A DNA stretch of 64,000 bases from positions 1 to 64,000 of the forward strand of contig NZ_JASCXX010000009.1 in NCBI RefSeq assembly GCF_030012215.1. Reading direction: 5' to 3'. Below the pieces are notes generated by a model that worked only from the letters and a program-made list of their open reading frames with translations, made no database searches and had not been told where the DNA came from. The position numbers were made by a program, and so were the translations under genes. Shown one piece after another: positions 52,024 to 61,526 of this stretch (positions are counted from its first letter, which is position 1; every line of letters begins with the position of its first letter). The stretch is from Anaerobaca lacustris. Its GTDB lineage: Bacteria; Planctomycetota; Phycisphaerae; Sedimentisphaerales; Anaerobacaceae.

Positions 52024-53003
52024 GGATCCTTGTTTGCGGCGGCGCCGGGTATATCGGTAGCAACATGACTGCTCTGCTGGCCGCCGAGGGCCACGAGCCG
52101 CTGGTCTACGACAATCTCAGCAAGGGCCATCGAGGAGCCGTCGGAGACGTAGAGTTCATCGTCGGTGACCTGGCGGATTACGATCTGTTGCTCAAGACGC
52201 TCAGAGGGCGGCGCATTGAAGCGGTGATGCACTTCGCCGCGTGGATCGAGGTCGGTGAGTCGGTCCAGGAACCGCTGAAGTACTACAGGAACAACACGTC
52301 GAACACGCAGAATCTGCTCTCGGCGATGGAGGCGGCCGGAGTGGGACGCTTCGTTTTCAGTAGTACAGCGGCCGTCTACGGCATGCCCGAGACCACGCCG
52401 ATCACCGAGGAGATGCCCAAGGCCCCGATCAACCCCTATGGGGAGAGCAAGTGGGCCGTCGAGAGGATGTGCCATTACCAGAGCGAGGCGGGCCGGCTGC
52501 ATTACGCGGCCCTGAGGTACTTCAACGCCTGCGGGGCCGGCAACAACGGCCTGTGCGGCGAGGACCACCGGCCCGAGTCGCACCTGATCCCGCTGACCAT
52601 CCAGGCCGCGATGGGCAAGCGCCCCGACATCCGGATCTACGGAACCGACTACGACACCCCCGATGGGACCTGCATCCGTGACTATATCCACGTCGATGAC
52701 CTCTGCCGGGCCCACCTGTTGGCGCTGGGCAAGCTGGACGAACAGCCCGAACAGGTCTATAACCTGGGCAATGGGCAGGGATATTCAGTTCGAGAAGTGA
52801 TCGAGACGGTCCGGCGCGTCTCGGGCAAAGACTTCACGGTCGTCGAGGCCGACCGTCGGCCGGGCGACCCGGCGGTGTTGACCAGCGACGCGAACAAGGC
52901 CAGACGAGAGCTGGGCTGGACCTGTCAGAAGCCGGAGCTGGAGACGATGGTGGCGACCGCCTGGCAGTGGCACAGCGAACACCCGAATGGATATTCCGAC
53001 TGA
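52020..53003 (+). CDS. galE: UDP-glucose 4-epimerase (GalE family)
   Basis: A 327-residue extended SDR enzyme. The NAD-binding GGAGYIGSN is at 8-16, the catalytic Ser in FSSTAAVYG and Tyr-x3-Lys in NPYGESK. It interconverts UDP-glucose and UDP-galactose, and some members act on the N-acetylated forms. It overlaps the lipoprotein gene by 4 bases and is followed by a hexokinase and a NagB-like gene, so an aminosugar substrate is possible; the gatekeeper residue was not assigned. Confidence 0.92.
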   Translation: MRILVCGGAGYIGSNMTALLAAEGHEPLVYDNLSKGHRGAVGDVEFIVGDLADYDLLLKTLRGRRIEAVMHFAAWIEVGESVQEPLKYYRNNTSNTQNLLSAMEAAGVGRFVFSSTAAVYGMPETTPITEEMPKAPINPYGESKWAVERMCHYQSEAGRLHYAALRYFNACGAGNNGLCGEDHRPESHLIPLTIQAAMGKRPDIRIYGTDYDTPDGTCIRDYIHVDDLCRAHLLALGKLDEQPEQVYNLGNGQGYSVREVIETVRRVSGKDFTVVEADRRPGDPAVLTSDANKARRELGWTCQKPELETMVATAWQWHSEHPNGYSD

Positions 53004-53044
53004 CCAGACCAACGGAGCAAACCAAAACAGAAGGAGACCGGCCA

Positions 53045-54355
53045 GTGGATGAGATCAGAGGCAAGATCGAATCGTTTCTCAAGAAGCATGGCATGTTCCA
53101 CGCCGATATCAGTATTGAAAAGACCTGTGATTCGTTCGTAGACGAGATGGCCAAGGGCCTGGCCGGCCCCGAAAGCTCCCTGGCCATGCTGCCAACCTAT
53201 ATCGAGACCGAGCGGGAGCTGCCCCGGAACAAGCCGGTGATCGTCATGGACGCCGGCGGGACCAACTTCCGCGTCGCGACCGTCTGTTTCAAGGACCAGG
53301 GCGATCCCGAGATCGCCGATTTCCGGGTCTTCCCCATGCCGGGCATCAAGAAGGAGGTCAGCCGGGAGCACTTCTTCGGCACGATGGCCGGCTACGTCGC
53401 CGACATCATCGACAAGAGCGACTGCGTGGGGTTCTGCTTCTCTTACCCGATCGAGATGTCGCCCAACAAGGATGGACGCGTGCTGTATTTCTCCAAGGAG
53501 ATCAAGGCCCCGGAGGTGGTCGGCAAGATGATCGGCGAAGGGCTCAACGCCGCCATCGTCGAGTCCACCAGCTCCGACGCCAAGCAGATGGTGCTGCTCA
53601 ACGACACGGTTGCCACGCTGCTGGCCGGCCGGGGCGCCTCCGACGGCCGCAACTACGACAGCTACATCGGGTTCATCCTCGGCACGGGGACCAACACCGC
53701 CTATGTCGAGCACAATGCCAACATCGCCAAGGCCAAGGGCCTGGACGCCGCCAGGAGCCAGATCGTCAACGTCGAGTCGGGCGGCTTCGGCAAGGCGCCG
53801 CGCGGTGATGTCGACGAGCAGTTCAACGCCGCCAGCGCCAATCCGGGGATCAACACCTTCGAGAAGATGATCTCGGGCGCCTATCTCGGGCCGCTGTGCT
53901 TTGCGACGATCCGCCAGGGGGCCGAGGAAGGCCTGTTCGGCCAGGCCGCCGCCGGGAAACTGCTGGCGCTCAGAGAAGTGACAACCAAGGACGTCAGCGA
54001 GTTTCTCAGTCGCCCGGAGAGCGCCGACAACGTGCTGGGCAAAGCCCTGGCCGGCGCCGGGCCCGACGTCTCGGCGGTGTATTATCTGGTCGATGCGCTC
54101 ATCGAGCGGGCGGCCAAGCTGACCGCCGCCAATCTCTCGTCGGCCGCCATCAAGTGCGGCAAGGGACAGGACCCCTGCCGGCCCGTCTGCATCGTTGCCG
54201 AAGGCACAACGTTCTACCACCTCAAGGGCCTGCGCCCCAAGGTGGAATACTACCTCAAGCAATATCTCGTGGACCGGAAGAACATCTATTATGAAATCGT
54301 CAGCGTCGAGAACGCCACGCTGATCGGAGCGGCCATCGCGGGCCTGACCAACTGA
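53045..54355 (+). CDS. hexokinase (eukaryotic-type fold)
   Basis: A 436-residue protein from GTG 53045, with AAGGAG 9 bases upstream; the longer frame begins inside galE. The motifs are those of the hexokinase family proper rather than bacterial ROK/glucokinase: VIVMDAGGTNFRVATV (phosphate 1), GFCFSYP (sugar-binding), LLNDTVATLLAG with the catalytic Asp, and ILGTGTNTAYVE (phosphate 2). It phosphorylates a hexose at C6 with ATP. The neighbours galE and a NagB-like fusion suggest that glucosamine-type sugars could be substrates. Confidence 0.85.
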   Translation: MDEIRGKIESFLKKHGMFHADISIEKTCDSFVDEMAKGLAGPESSLAMLPTYIETERELPRNKPVIVMDAGGTNFRVATVCFKDQGDPEIADFRVFPMPGIKKEVSREHFFGTMAGYVADIIDKSDCVGFCFSYPIEMSPNKDGRVLYFSKEIKAPEVVGKMIGEGLNAAIVESTSSDAKQMVLLNDTVATLLAGRGASDGRNYDSYIGFILGTGTNTAYVEHNANIAKAKGLDAARSQIVNVESGGFGKAPRGDVDEQFNAASANPGINTFEKMISGAYLGPLCFATIRQGAEEGLFGQAAAGKLLALREVTTKDVSEFLSRPESADNVLGKALAGAGPDVSAVYYLVDALIERAAKLTAANLSSAAIKCGKGQDPCRPVCIVAEGTTFYHLKGLRPKVEYYLKQYLVDRKNIYYEIVSVENATLIGAAIAGLTN

Positions 54356-54361
54356 GACCCA

Positions 54362-56716
54362 ATGCAAGAGAACACATCCGTAATGCTGACACCGGTGGAG
54401 GCCGCCGCCGTCCGGGCCTCGTCCTTCGACATCCTGTACCATCCGACGGAGAAGATCCCTACGATCGTCGTCGAGAACTTCCCGTCGCTGGGCAAGCTGG
54501 CGGCGATGCGCTTCATCGAATGGGTGCAGAACCACCCCGGCGGGGTCATCAGCCTGCCCACGGGCAAGACGCCCGAACACTTCATCCGCTGGGTCCAGCG
54601 GCTGCTGGCGGACTGGGACAAGCCTGAGACGCGCAAGATCCTCGATGGGGCGGGGATCGATCCGGGCACGAAGCCCGACATGGCAAGCCTGCACTTCGTT
54701 CAGATCGACGACTTCTACCCGCTGGATTCGGCCCAGCACAACAGCTTCTACCACTACGTGAAGAAGTTCTATATCGAAGGCTTCGGGCTCGATCCGGCCA
54801 AGGCCCTGCTGATCGACTCGACGGCCATCGGCCTGCGACCGGGCGAGAGGCTGACCGACGTCTGGCCCGACAAGCACGTGGACCTGACGCTTCGGTACCG
54901 TCTGGCACAGACCAACCTCGAACGCCGGCAGAAGACGCTGCTCGAAGACGTCGATCAGTGGTGCATGGAATACGAACGCCGCATCCGCACGCTCGGCGGG
55001 ATCGGGTTCTTCCTCGGCGGGATCGGCCCGGATGGGCACATCGGCTTCAATATCAAGGGCTCCGACCACAATTCGACGACGCGCTTGTGCCCGACCAACT
55101 ACGAGACGCAGGCGGCCGCCGCCACCGATCTGGGCGGCATCGAGATCTCCCGCCAGTGCCTGGTCATCACCATCGGTCTGCGGACCATCACGCGGAATCC
55201 CGACTGCACGGCGATCATCATCGCCGCCGGTCAGGCCAAGGCGGCCCTGGCGGCTGAAGCCATTCAGGCGCCGAACCACATCAACATCCCGGCCAGTTGT
55301 CTCCAACAGTTGCCCAACGCGCGATTCTACGTCACACAGGGTGCGGCGGCCGGTCTGACCGAGCGACGGATCGTCTCACTGGGCCAATCCAAGACGGTCA
55401 GCGACGACGACGTCGAGAAGATCCTCATGGAACTGGCGGTGCAGTGCAACAAGCGCCTCGTCGATCTGACCGACGACGACGCACGCACGCACCCCCTCGC
55501 GGCAATGGTCCTGCAACGTCGCAGCGAGACGTTGCGTGAACTGACACAAGCCGTTCACGACCGCCTGATCGGCAAGATCGAAACGGGGGTCAGCATCTAC
55601 AAAGAGAAGTGCTTCCTGCACACCGAGCCGCACCACGACGACATCATGCTCGGCTACTTCGCACAGGTCGTTCGCCATTTCCGCCGTGTGACCAACCGGC
55701 ATCATTTCATGACGCTGACCAGCGGCTTCACCGCCGTGACCAATGAGTTCATGCGGGCCCAGATCGCCAACCTCCGCCGGTTCATCGAGGCCGGCACCTT
55801 CGCCGAGCTGATCGCGCAGGGCTACTTCGCCCAGAACAACATGATCGACCGCAATCGCGACGTGTGGCAGTACCTCGACGGCGTCGCCGGCCGCGACGAT
55901 CACGAGAAGGCCGAGGGCAACGCCCGCCGGATGCTGCGAAACCTGATCGAGCTGTTCGACGGGGACTTCCTCAACGACATCGACCGGTACACCCGTGAGA
56001 TCGAGGAGTATTTCGCCACGACGTACCCCGGCAAAAAGGACCCTGAGCCCATCCAGAAACTCAAGGGCATGTGCCGCGAGTGGGAGGCGGAGTGTCTCTG
56101 GGGCTACTATGGCTGGCAGTGCGAGGATGTCCGCCACCTGCGACTGGGGTTCTACACCGGGGACATCTTCACCAAGGACCCGTCGATGGACCACGATGTC
56201 CCACCGATTGTCGCGGAGTTGGAGCGCATCGACCCCGACGTCATCACGGTCGCGTTCGACCCGGAGGCCAGCGGCCCGGACACCCACTACAAGGTCATGC
56301 AGGCGCTGGCCGAGGCGATCCGGATCTATCTAAAGAAGCACGCCAAGCCCGACCTGAAGATCTGGGGCTATCGCAACGTCTGGTTCCGCTTCGACCCGTC
56401 GGAGGCCAACGTCTTCGTGCCCATCTCCCTGGCCATGTTCGCCACCACGCACGACGCCTTCATGAACGCGTTCATCACGCAGAAGGACGCGTCATTTCCG
56501 AGCCACGAATACGACGGGCCGTTCTCGCTGCTGGCCCAGCGCGTCCAGGTCGAGCAATACCGCAGGATCAAGACCTGCCTGGGACGCGAGTGGTTCCACA
56601 ACCACCCCAGCGCGATGATCCGCGCGGCGCGGGGCATGGTCTTTCTGCGGGAGATGTCACCCGGCGAGTTCTTCCAGTCCTGTCGCGAGCTGCGCCAGTC
56701 CGTCGAAGCCCGCTGA
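54362..56716 (+). CDS. glucosamine-6-phosphate deaminase-like / PIG-L-type fusion protein
   Basis: A 784-residue two-domain protein. The N-terminal part (about 30-350) is NagB-like: GGVISLPTGKTPE, QIDDFYPL with the catalytic Asp, and GGIGPDGHIGFNI with the active-site His. The C-terminal part (about 405-780) resembles PIG-L N-acetylglucosaminyl deacetylases: TEPHHDDIMLGYFAQ in place of the usual P-H-x-D-D and AFDPEASGPDTHYKVMQA near the end. It may deacetylate and then deaminate an aminosugar phosphate. Similar fusions are known in other phyla. It lies 6 bases after the hexokinase gene. Confidence 0.85.
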   Translation: MQENTSVMLTPVEAAAVRASSFDILYHPTEKIPTIVVENFPSLGKLAAMRFIEWVQNHPGGVISLPTGKTPEHFIRWVQRLLADWDKPETRKILDGAGIDPGTKPDMASLHFVQIDDFYPLDSAQHNSFYHYVKKFYIEGFGLDPAKALLIDSTAIGLRPGERLTDVWPDKHVDLTLRYRLAQTNLERRQKTLLEDVDQWCMEYERRIRTLGGIGFFLGGIGPDGHIGFNIKGSDHNSTTRLCPTNYETQAAAATDLGGIEISRQCLVITIGLRTITRNPDCTAIIIAAGQAKAALAAEAIQAPNHINIPASCLQQLPNARFYVTQGAAAGLTERRIVSLGQSKTVSDDDVEKILMELAVQCNKRLVDLTDDDARTHPLAAMVLQRRSETLRELTQAVHDRLIGKIETGVSIYKEKCFLHTEPHHDDIMLGYFAQVVRHFRRVTNRHHFMTLTSGFTAVTNEFMRAQIANLRRFIEAGTFAELIAQGYFAQNNMIDRNRDVWQYLDGVAGRDDHEKAEGNARRMLRNLIELFDGDFLNDIDRYTREIEEYFATTYPGKKDPEPIQKLKGMCREWEAECLWGYYGWQCEDVRHLRLGFYTGDIFTKDPSMDHDVPPIVAELERIDPDVITVAFDPEASGPDTHYKVMQALAEAIRIYLKKHAKPDLKIWGYRNVWFRFDPSEANVFVPISLAMFATTHDAFMNAFITQKDASFPSHEYDGPFSLLAQRVQVEQYRRIKTCLGREWFHNHPSAMIRAARGMVFLREMSPGEFFQSCRELRQSVEAR

Positions 56717-56795
56717 CAACGGGCGCGCGGCCGGCATGACCGCAAAGATAACGAATCCCGTCTTGGCCTTCTCCTGACGCGTCATGATTTCCTCG

Positions 56796-58136
56796 TCAGA
56801 GGGTGAATCGTTCAACATGAACGCGAGAGTCCGGCACGCCCATGGCCTTCAGATCCCTCATGACGCTGCTCATCATTGCCGCCGGCCCACACAGAAACAC
56901 GTGGGTTTGCGGATCGGAAAGCCGTGCCGCCGCGAAGGTCTCCAGGACGTCCCGGGTGACGTAACCGCGCGGCCCCTGCCAGTCATCTGCCGGTTCGCTC
57001 AGGATGTGGACCGTCTCGACGTGGTCGGGCAGCGCGTCGAGTTCCTCGCGAAACAGGATGTCGCGCTCGGTCTTGTTGCCATAGAGCAGCAGGACGGGCC
57101 GCAGGTCGTCGGTCTCCTTCAGGTACCGGAGCATGCTCACGATCGGTGTAATGCCCACGCCCCCAGCGATGAAGACCAGGCCGCCGCACCGCTGGTGCAC
57201 GAGGCTGAATCGGCCGTAAGGCGCTTCGATGCGGGCGCCGTCGCCGACCCTGGTCTGATCGATGGTGTCGGTGAAGTTGCCCGACTGCTTGATCGTGGCT
57301 TGCAGGATTCGGGTCTTCAACGGCGAGGCGGAAATCGTGAAGGGGTGTAGCTCTGACGGCCGGCCGGGACGGATGAACTTGACGAACATGAACTGGCCGG
57401 GATGACGGGGCGTGGGTTTGCCGTCCTGTGGCTCAAACGTAAGCGTGTACGTATCGTGCGTCTCCTGTTGGACGTCAGTGATGGTGAAACGGCGCCGGAC
57501 CCACAAAGGCACGACGAGATTGCGGTAGGCAAAGATGCCGGCCGCCACAACAAAAAGCAGCCACCAGTAGATGCGGACCGGGGTTCGCTGGATATCCGAG
57601 CCGATCCATAAGCCGTGAACGAAGCCCAGAATGACGACGAGCACCATGCCCTTGTGCGCGAAGCGCCAGGTGTTGTAGTCGACGCCCAGCTTGCTGAAAT
57701 AGAGTGCGAACAGAATGCCGAGCACGAGCAGCGCCAGAGCGGCCTTGCCCACATCGACCCGCCACGAAGTCTGAAAGGACAGCAGGCGCAGGTTTCCATG
57801 GGCGACCATCAGCAAGATCGGGTGAAGGACGAGCAGGACACCGGCCAACAGGGCGACTCGAGAGTGAAATCGCATGACGACATCCAGGCCGAATGGAGAA
57901 TCCAGCCATTTGGATCGAGACGCCAGGACGACCTGAAGCGTGAGAATGGCGAAACCGACCAGGCCGCAGCCAAGGGCGAGATCCAACACGAACCCGCGCG
58001 AGACACCCGAGTTCAACTGGGCCAGCGCAACGATCGAAACGACGATGACGACATAGCCGATGAACAAACACACCGCCCACGTGCGCGAGTGCCTCCAGGG
58101 CAAATTGAACTGGCCGGGCTTGCGTTCCGCTGCCAT
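56796..58136 (-). CDS. ferric-reductase-like transmembrane flavocytochrome
   Basis: A 446-residue protein. Six hydrophobic segments (about 18-215) include FHSRVALLAGVLLVLHP and AHKGMVLVVILGFVHG, whose four histidines can bind two b hemes as in the NOX/FRE superfamily. The C-terminal half is an FAD/NAD(P) reductase: HPFTISASP (FAD), IAGGVGITPIVSML (NAD(P) ribose) and FLCGPAAMMSSVM. It should carry electrons across the membrane to iron or another acceptor. Start ATG 58136 has GAAAGG nearby. It is convergent with the NagB-like gene. Confidence 0.9.
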   Translation of the reverse strand: MAAERKPGQFNLPWRHSRTWAVCLFIGYVVIVVSIVALAQLNSGVSRGFVLDLALGCGLVGFAILTLQVVLASRSKWLDSPFGLDVVMRFHSRVALLAGVLLVLHPILLMVAHGNLRLLSFQTSWRVDVGKAALALLVLGILFALYFSKLGVDYNTWRFAHKGMVLVVILGFVHGLWIGSDIQRTPVRIYWWLLFVVAAGIFAYRNLVVPLWVRRRFTITDVQQETHDTYTLTFEPQDGKPTPRHPGQFMFVKFIRPGRPSELHPFTISASPLKTRILQATIKQSGNFTDTIDQTRVGDGARIEAPYGRFSLVHQRCGGLVFIAGGVGITPIVSMLRYLKETDDLRPVLLLYGNKTERDILFREELDALPDHVETVHILSEPADDWQGPRGYVTRDVLETFAAARLSDPQTHVFLCGPAAMMSSVMRDLKAMGVPDSRVHVERFTL

Positions 58137-58521
58137 ACGAGCGACCTTTCCATGTCCGGATTCAGGCGTATGTTCAAACTTCCGCCCACATCGCCGCGCA
58201 TGTCACTGGCTGCGCTCGGCGCTGTATCCAAACATTGCTTCGTATCGCCTGGTGCGGCTATGAGGAAATGCCTGCTTTGCCATGCTCCCATTGCTTGGGA
58301 TATGACAAGGCGCGTCTCCTCCCTTGCACCCGCTCGGCTTTGGCTGTGGCGAGAGCACACAGCAAGCGGCCCAAGCACGACCGTCCCGCTCGCAATGCGG
58401 CCGAGACAGCCAGAGAAGTGGCACACCCCTCCGGAAGACGCTCAATGCCTGGCGAAGTGAAAAAAAGGCCCCGACAGTGTGCGCGGGGCCTTGGGTTCAG
58501 CTATGTGTTCGTCGTTGGCGC
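58137..58521. other. non-coding interval
   Basis: About 385 bases between the flavocytochrome start and the cold-shock gene. No credible frame is seen. The left part should hold the promoter of the flavocytochrome; the right part holds the cold-shock terminator (58460-58492). Confidence 0.5.
58460..58492 (-). terminator. intrinsic terminator of the cold-shock gene
   Basis: On the minus strand AAGGCCCCG / CGGGGCCTT form a perfect 9-base stem with a 10-base loop; the stem ends in TT and the T run continues for five more bases. It starts 30 bases after the stop codon. Confidence 0.9.
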
Positions 58522-58725
58522 TCAGCAGGGGGTGACGCCCTGCGCCTCGGGGCCTTTGCGGCCCTGGGCCGGGACATACTCCACCGCTTGCCCTTCGGCC
58601 AGCGTCTTGAAGCCGGCGCCGTTGATGTTGGAGTGATGGACGAACAGATCCTCGCTACCATCGTCAGGAACGATGAATCCGAAGCCCTTTTGATCGTTGA
58701 ACCATTTTACTGTACCTTTTGCCAC
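58522..58725 (-). CDS. cold-shock domain protein
   Basis: A 67-residue CspA-type protein from GTG 58725, with AAGGAG 7 bases upstream. [20 protein letters not shown] carries RNP1 (KGFGFI) and DLFVHHSNI carries RNP2 (VHHS). It binds single-stranded RNA and DNA as a chaperone. The C-terminus ([12 protein letters not shown]) is slightly extended. Promoter and terminator are both visible and the leader is about 95 bases, typical for temperature-responsive csp mRNAs. Confidence 0.95.
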   Translation of the reverse strand: MAKGTVKWFNDQKGFGFIVPDDGSEDLFVHHSNINGAGFKTLAEGQAVEYVPAQGRKGPEAQGVTPC

Positions 58726-58828
58726 AATGTTCTCCTTGGGTCCGGAGAGACCCACAACACACGTTCCCTCTGTTTTTTCGTAAGGGGCAAACTCCGAGGG
58801 GGAAAGTATACACCTTGACTGAGGGTGC

Positions 58829-58858
58829 ACTCTACCGGACGAACCGCCGAACTGTCAA
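58829..58858 (-). promoter_or_regulatory. sigma-70-type promoter of the cold-shock gene
   Basis: On the minus strand a perfect TTGACA (58858-58853) is followed after 18 bases by TAGAGT (58834-58829). Transcription would start near 58822, giving a leader of about 95 bases. Confidence 0.6.
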
Positions 58859-58918
58859 CAAAATAAACCCCAAAATGACAAAAAAGGCTCAAGTTTCAGG
58901 GCACACACGGTTCGGCGT

Positions 58919-60499
58919 TCACTGCAGCGAGGTCGCTTCCGGCGGCTCGCGTCGATGATCGACATACTGCCCGATCAGTCGCCGGACCTCATTGTGTTGT
59001 GGCGTCTCTTCGTCGTTCAGCGCCTGCGTCGCCCTGGCCAGCCGGTCCGGCTCCGTCTCGTGAAGCCGGCGCAGAAGCGCCAGCGTCTCCCGACGCAGTT
59101 GCGGCACGTGCAGATCCATCATCAAGCCCGCATCGGCCCCGCGACCGTACACGCGTTCGAGAGACCCTCTCTTGGCAAAGGTCTGGAGAAACGCCTTTTC
59201 GAGAAGGACAATCTCCTGAACGTTGAGCAGCCGCGCCTCAATCCGCCGGTCCAATTCGGCTCGATGCGCGACCCCGAGCATGTACCAGAGATGCTCCGGC
59301 GTTCGACACGGCAGCATCCGGGTCCGGGTGATCTGCGGCAGCGCCTTTCTTTCGGCGCTCAGAAACACCACCAGCATTCGCTGCGCCTCGTCCCGCAGGT
59401 GCAACTGCTCCTGTCGTCGCACCAGCTCGAACTGCCAGGCACAATCCCGGTTCGGCAGGCTGGCGCTCTGCACCTTCGCCACCAGATTGACCGCCTCCCT
59501 GGCCGCGGCCTCCTGAATGGCCGGCAGGGTCTCTTCGTTCAGAACGTCGGGGACCGCCGGCTGCGACGGGTCTTCCGCTACGGTCGAACGGTCCTCCGTC
59601 GAGGCCGGCGCCGCCGGTTCGGCCAGCGGCCGGCCCTCCTTGATCCTCCGGATGAACAGCAGGAAGCTGTCGATCGTCTCCTGGTTCTCTCCCCGCTCGT
59701 GGAGGCGGCCCAGCAGCTTCCTCCAGGCTCTGTAGCGCCGCTCGTCCTGGAAGTACTCTTGGGCATCGACCGCCAGACTCGACGGGACGCCGCCCGCGAT
59801 GCTGTCTTCCGTCATCGTTTTGATACCCTTGAGGACCGTGTACATGTAGTCCTTGTATCGCTGGGCATGGCCCTCCTGGAATCCGCGCAATCGACTCAAG
59901 GCCACCCGCACGTTGTCGAGCATCAGATCGTTGACCGTCAGAACGTAGGAAGGAACCTGCTCGGCGTGGCTGAACTGGGCCACTTCGGTCATGCCGGCCA
60001 GCAGACCGCCCTCGGTCGCCTCCTCCTGCGGTTCCGGCTCGGCGGACTCGGTTTCCTGCTGAATCCTCTTGAGCAGCTCGTCCACGCCGCGAACCGCCCG
60101 CTTGAGCAGTCGGTCCTGCGAGCCGTAGTAGAACCGAAGCGGATCGATGATCTTGATCGCGACGATGACCAGAAGACCCGCCGCCACCCAGACGAAGATC
60201 TTGCCCCAGCGCTGCAGGGCCTCCTGAATGCGGTCGATCTGCTCGAACCCGCGCCGGTCGATCTGTGTCTCCGTCCCGTCATCGGATCCGATCTGCCCGC
60301 CGACGCCCGTCGCGAGGACCAGCACCAGAAGACAGGCCAGGACCAATGCCCGGACGCCGACCCGCCTCGATGGGACGCGGCAGTCTCGCACATTCCACAG
60401 CGCACCGAACAGCTTCTCAGTCCCAGGAACGAGCATCAGGCGACCTTTCCGAACGCCGACAGGACCCTTCGCACTGCTCTTCGAATCTGATTTGTCCAA
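58919..60499 (-). CDS. membrane protein of unknown function, largely helical
   Basis: A protein of up to 526 residues. A signal-anchor-like segment (about 48-68, VRALVLACLLVLVLATGVGG) and a second membrane helix (about 98-118, IFVWVAAGLLVIVAIKIIDP) precede a long charged helical region (130-300) and a C-terminal helical domain (330-500). ATG 60436 with AAGG upstream is an alternative start. No motif is recognised. It may scaffold a membrane complex. The SDR gene lies 26 bases upstream on the same strand. Confidence 0.65.
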   Translation of the reverse strand: MDKSDSKSSAKGPVGVRKGRLMLVPGTEKLFGALWNVRDCRVPSRRVGVRALVLACLLVLVLATGVGGQIGSDDGTETQIDRRGFEQIDRIQEALQRWGKIFVWVAAGLLVIVAIKIIDPLRFYYGSQDRLLKRAVRGVDELLKRIQQETESAEPEPQEEATEGGLLAGMTEVAQFSHAEQVPSYVLTVNDLMLDNVRVALSRLRGFQEGHAQRYKDYMYTVLKGIKTMTEDSIAGGVPSSLAVDAQEYFQDERRYRAWRKLLGRLHERGENQETIDSFLLFIRRIKEGRPLAEPAAPASTEDRSTVAEDPSQPAVPDVLNEETLPAIQEAAAREAVNLVAKVQSASLPNRDCAWQFELVRRQEQLHLRDEAQRMLVVFLSAERKALPQITRTRMLPCRTPEHLWYMLGVAHRAELDRRIEARLLNVQEIVLLEKAFLQTFAKRGSLERVYGRGADAGLMMDLHVPQLRRETLALLRRLHETEPDRLARATQALNDEETPQHNEVRRLIGQYVDHRREPPEATSLQ

Positions 60500-60524
60500 G
60501 ACAACCGAGCCGGCATCCCTCCCG

Positions 60525-61343
60525 TCAGACGCCGCTGAAGGCGCTGAAGCCGCCGTCGACGGGCACGACCACGCCCGTGACGAACCGGGCGGCGTCGCTG
60601 AGCAGCCAGATGAGCGTGCCGATCAGCTCGTCCGGCTCGCCGAACCGGCCCATCGGCGTGTGATCGACAATCGTCCGGCCCCGCGCCGTCAGCTCGCCCG
60701 TCTTCTCGTCGGTCAACAGGAAGCGGTTCTGCTCGGTCAGGAAGAACCCCGGCGCAATCCCGTTGACCCGGATCTTCGGCGAGTGGCGCTGCGCCATATA
60801 GGTGGCCAGCCAGGCCGTGAAGTTCGTAACCGCCGCCTTGGCCGCCGAGTACGCGGCGATATTCGTCAGCGGACGATAGGCACACATCGACGAGATGTTG
60901 ATGATTGTGCCCTCGCCCCGCTCGGCCATGTGCTTGCCGACGATCTGGCTGGGAATGATCGTGCCCATGCAGTTCAGATCGAAGACCGTGCGGATGGCCT
61001 CCTCAGACAGTTCGAAGAACGTCCGAGGCGGAACGCAGGTCGCCTCTTTGTTGTTGCCGCCGGCCGCGTTGATCAGCACGTCGACGTAGCCCAGCGACTC
61101 GGTGGCGCAGACCACGGCCTCCAGGACCGTCTTGCGCTTCAGGACGTCGATCTTGACCGGTAGGGCGAATCCCCCCTCGGCCTCGATCTCCTTGCAGACC
61201 TCGTAGGCCCGCAGGTCGTCGTAGTCGGCCACGCACACCTTCGCCCCCTGCCGGGCCAGGTCCCGCGCCATCGCACTGCCCAGGACGCCGGCGCCGCCTG
61301 TGATGACCACGTTCTTCTTGCTCACGTCGAACAGATCGTTCAT
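60525..61343 (-). CDS. SDR-family oxidoreductase, possibly D-mannonate oxidoreductase
   Basis: A 272-residue short-chain dehydrogenase from ATG 61343 with AAAGGGA upstream. It has the cofactor motif TGGAGVLGSAMA (about 15-26), NAAGG, and catalytic Ser in INISSMCAYRPL and Tyr-x3-Lys in AAYSAAKAA. GMDVL-type acidic residue after strand 2 (ADYDDLRA) points to NAD(H). SDRs of this look often reduce fructuronate to mannonate in uronate breakdown, and the insert NNKEATCVPPRTFFEL supports that subgroup weakly. The divergent cupin gene may belong to the same pathway. Confidence 0.85.
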   Translation of the reverse strand: MNDLFDVSKKNVVITGGAGVLGSAMARDLARQGAKVCVADYDDLRAYEVCKEIEAEGGFALPVKIDVLKRKTVLEAVVCATESLGYVDVLINAAGGNNKEATCVPPRTFFELSEEAIRTVFDLNCMGTIIPSQIVGKHMAERGEGTIINISSMCAYRPLTNIAAYSAAKAAVTNFTAWLATYMAQRHSPKIRVNGIAPGFFLTEQNRFLLTDEKTGELTARGRTIVDHTPMGRFGEPDELIGTLIWLLSDAARFVTGVVVPVDGGFSAFSGV

Positions 61344-61526
61344 CCCATCCCTTTCACTGGGCCTCGCACAACGGTTGCGGCCGAACCGGCGACTCCCCTC
61401 GCGCCACGGCGGCCCATCTATTGTATTGCCAAAACACCCACGGCGCAGCACAATATACACCGCATGGGCCGGGATTTCAACGGCCCAACGAACCGTTCGA
61501 GCGGCAAACCGTCTGAACGAGGCAAC

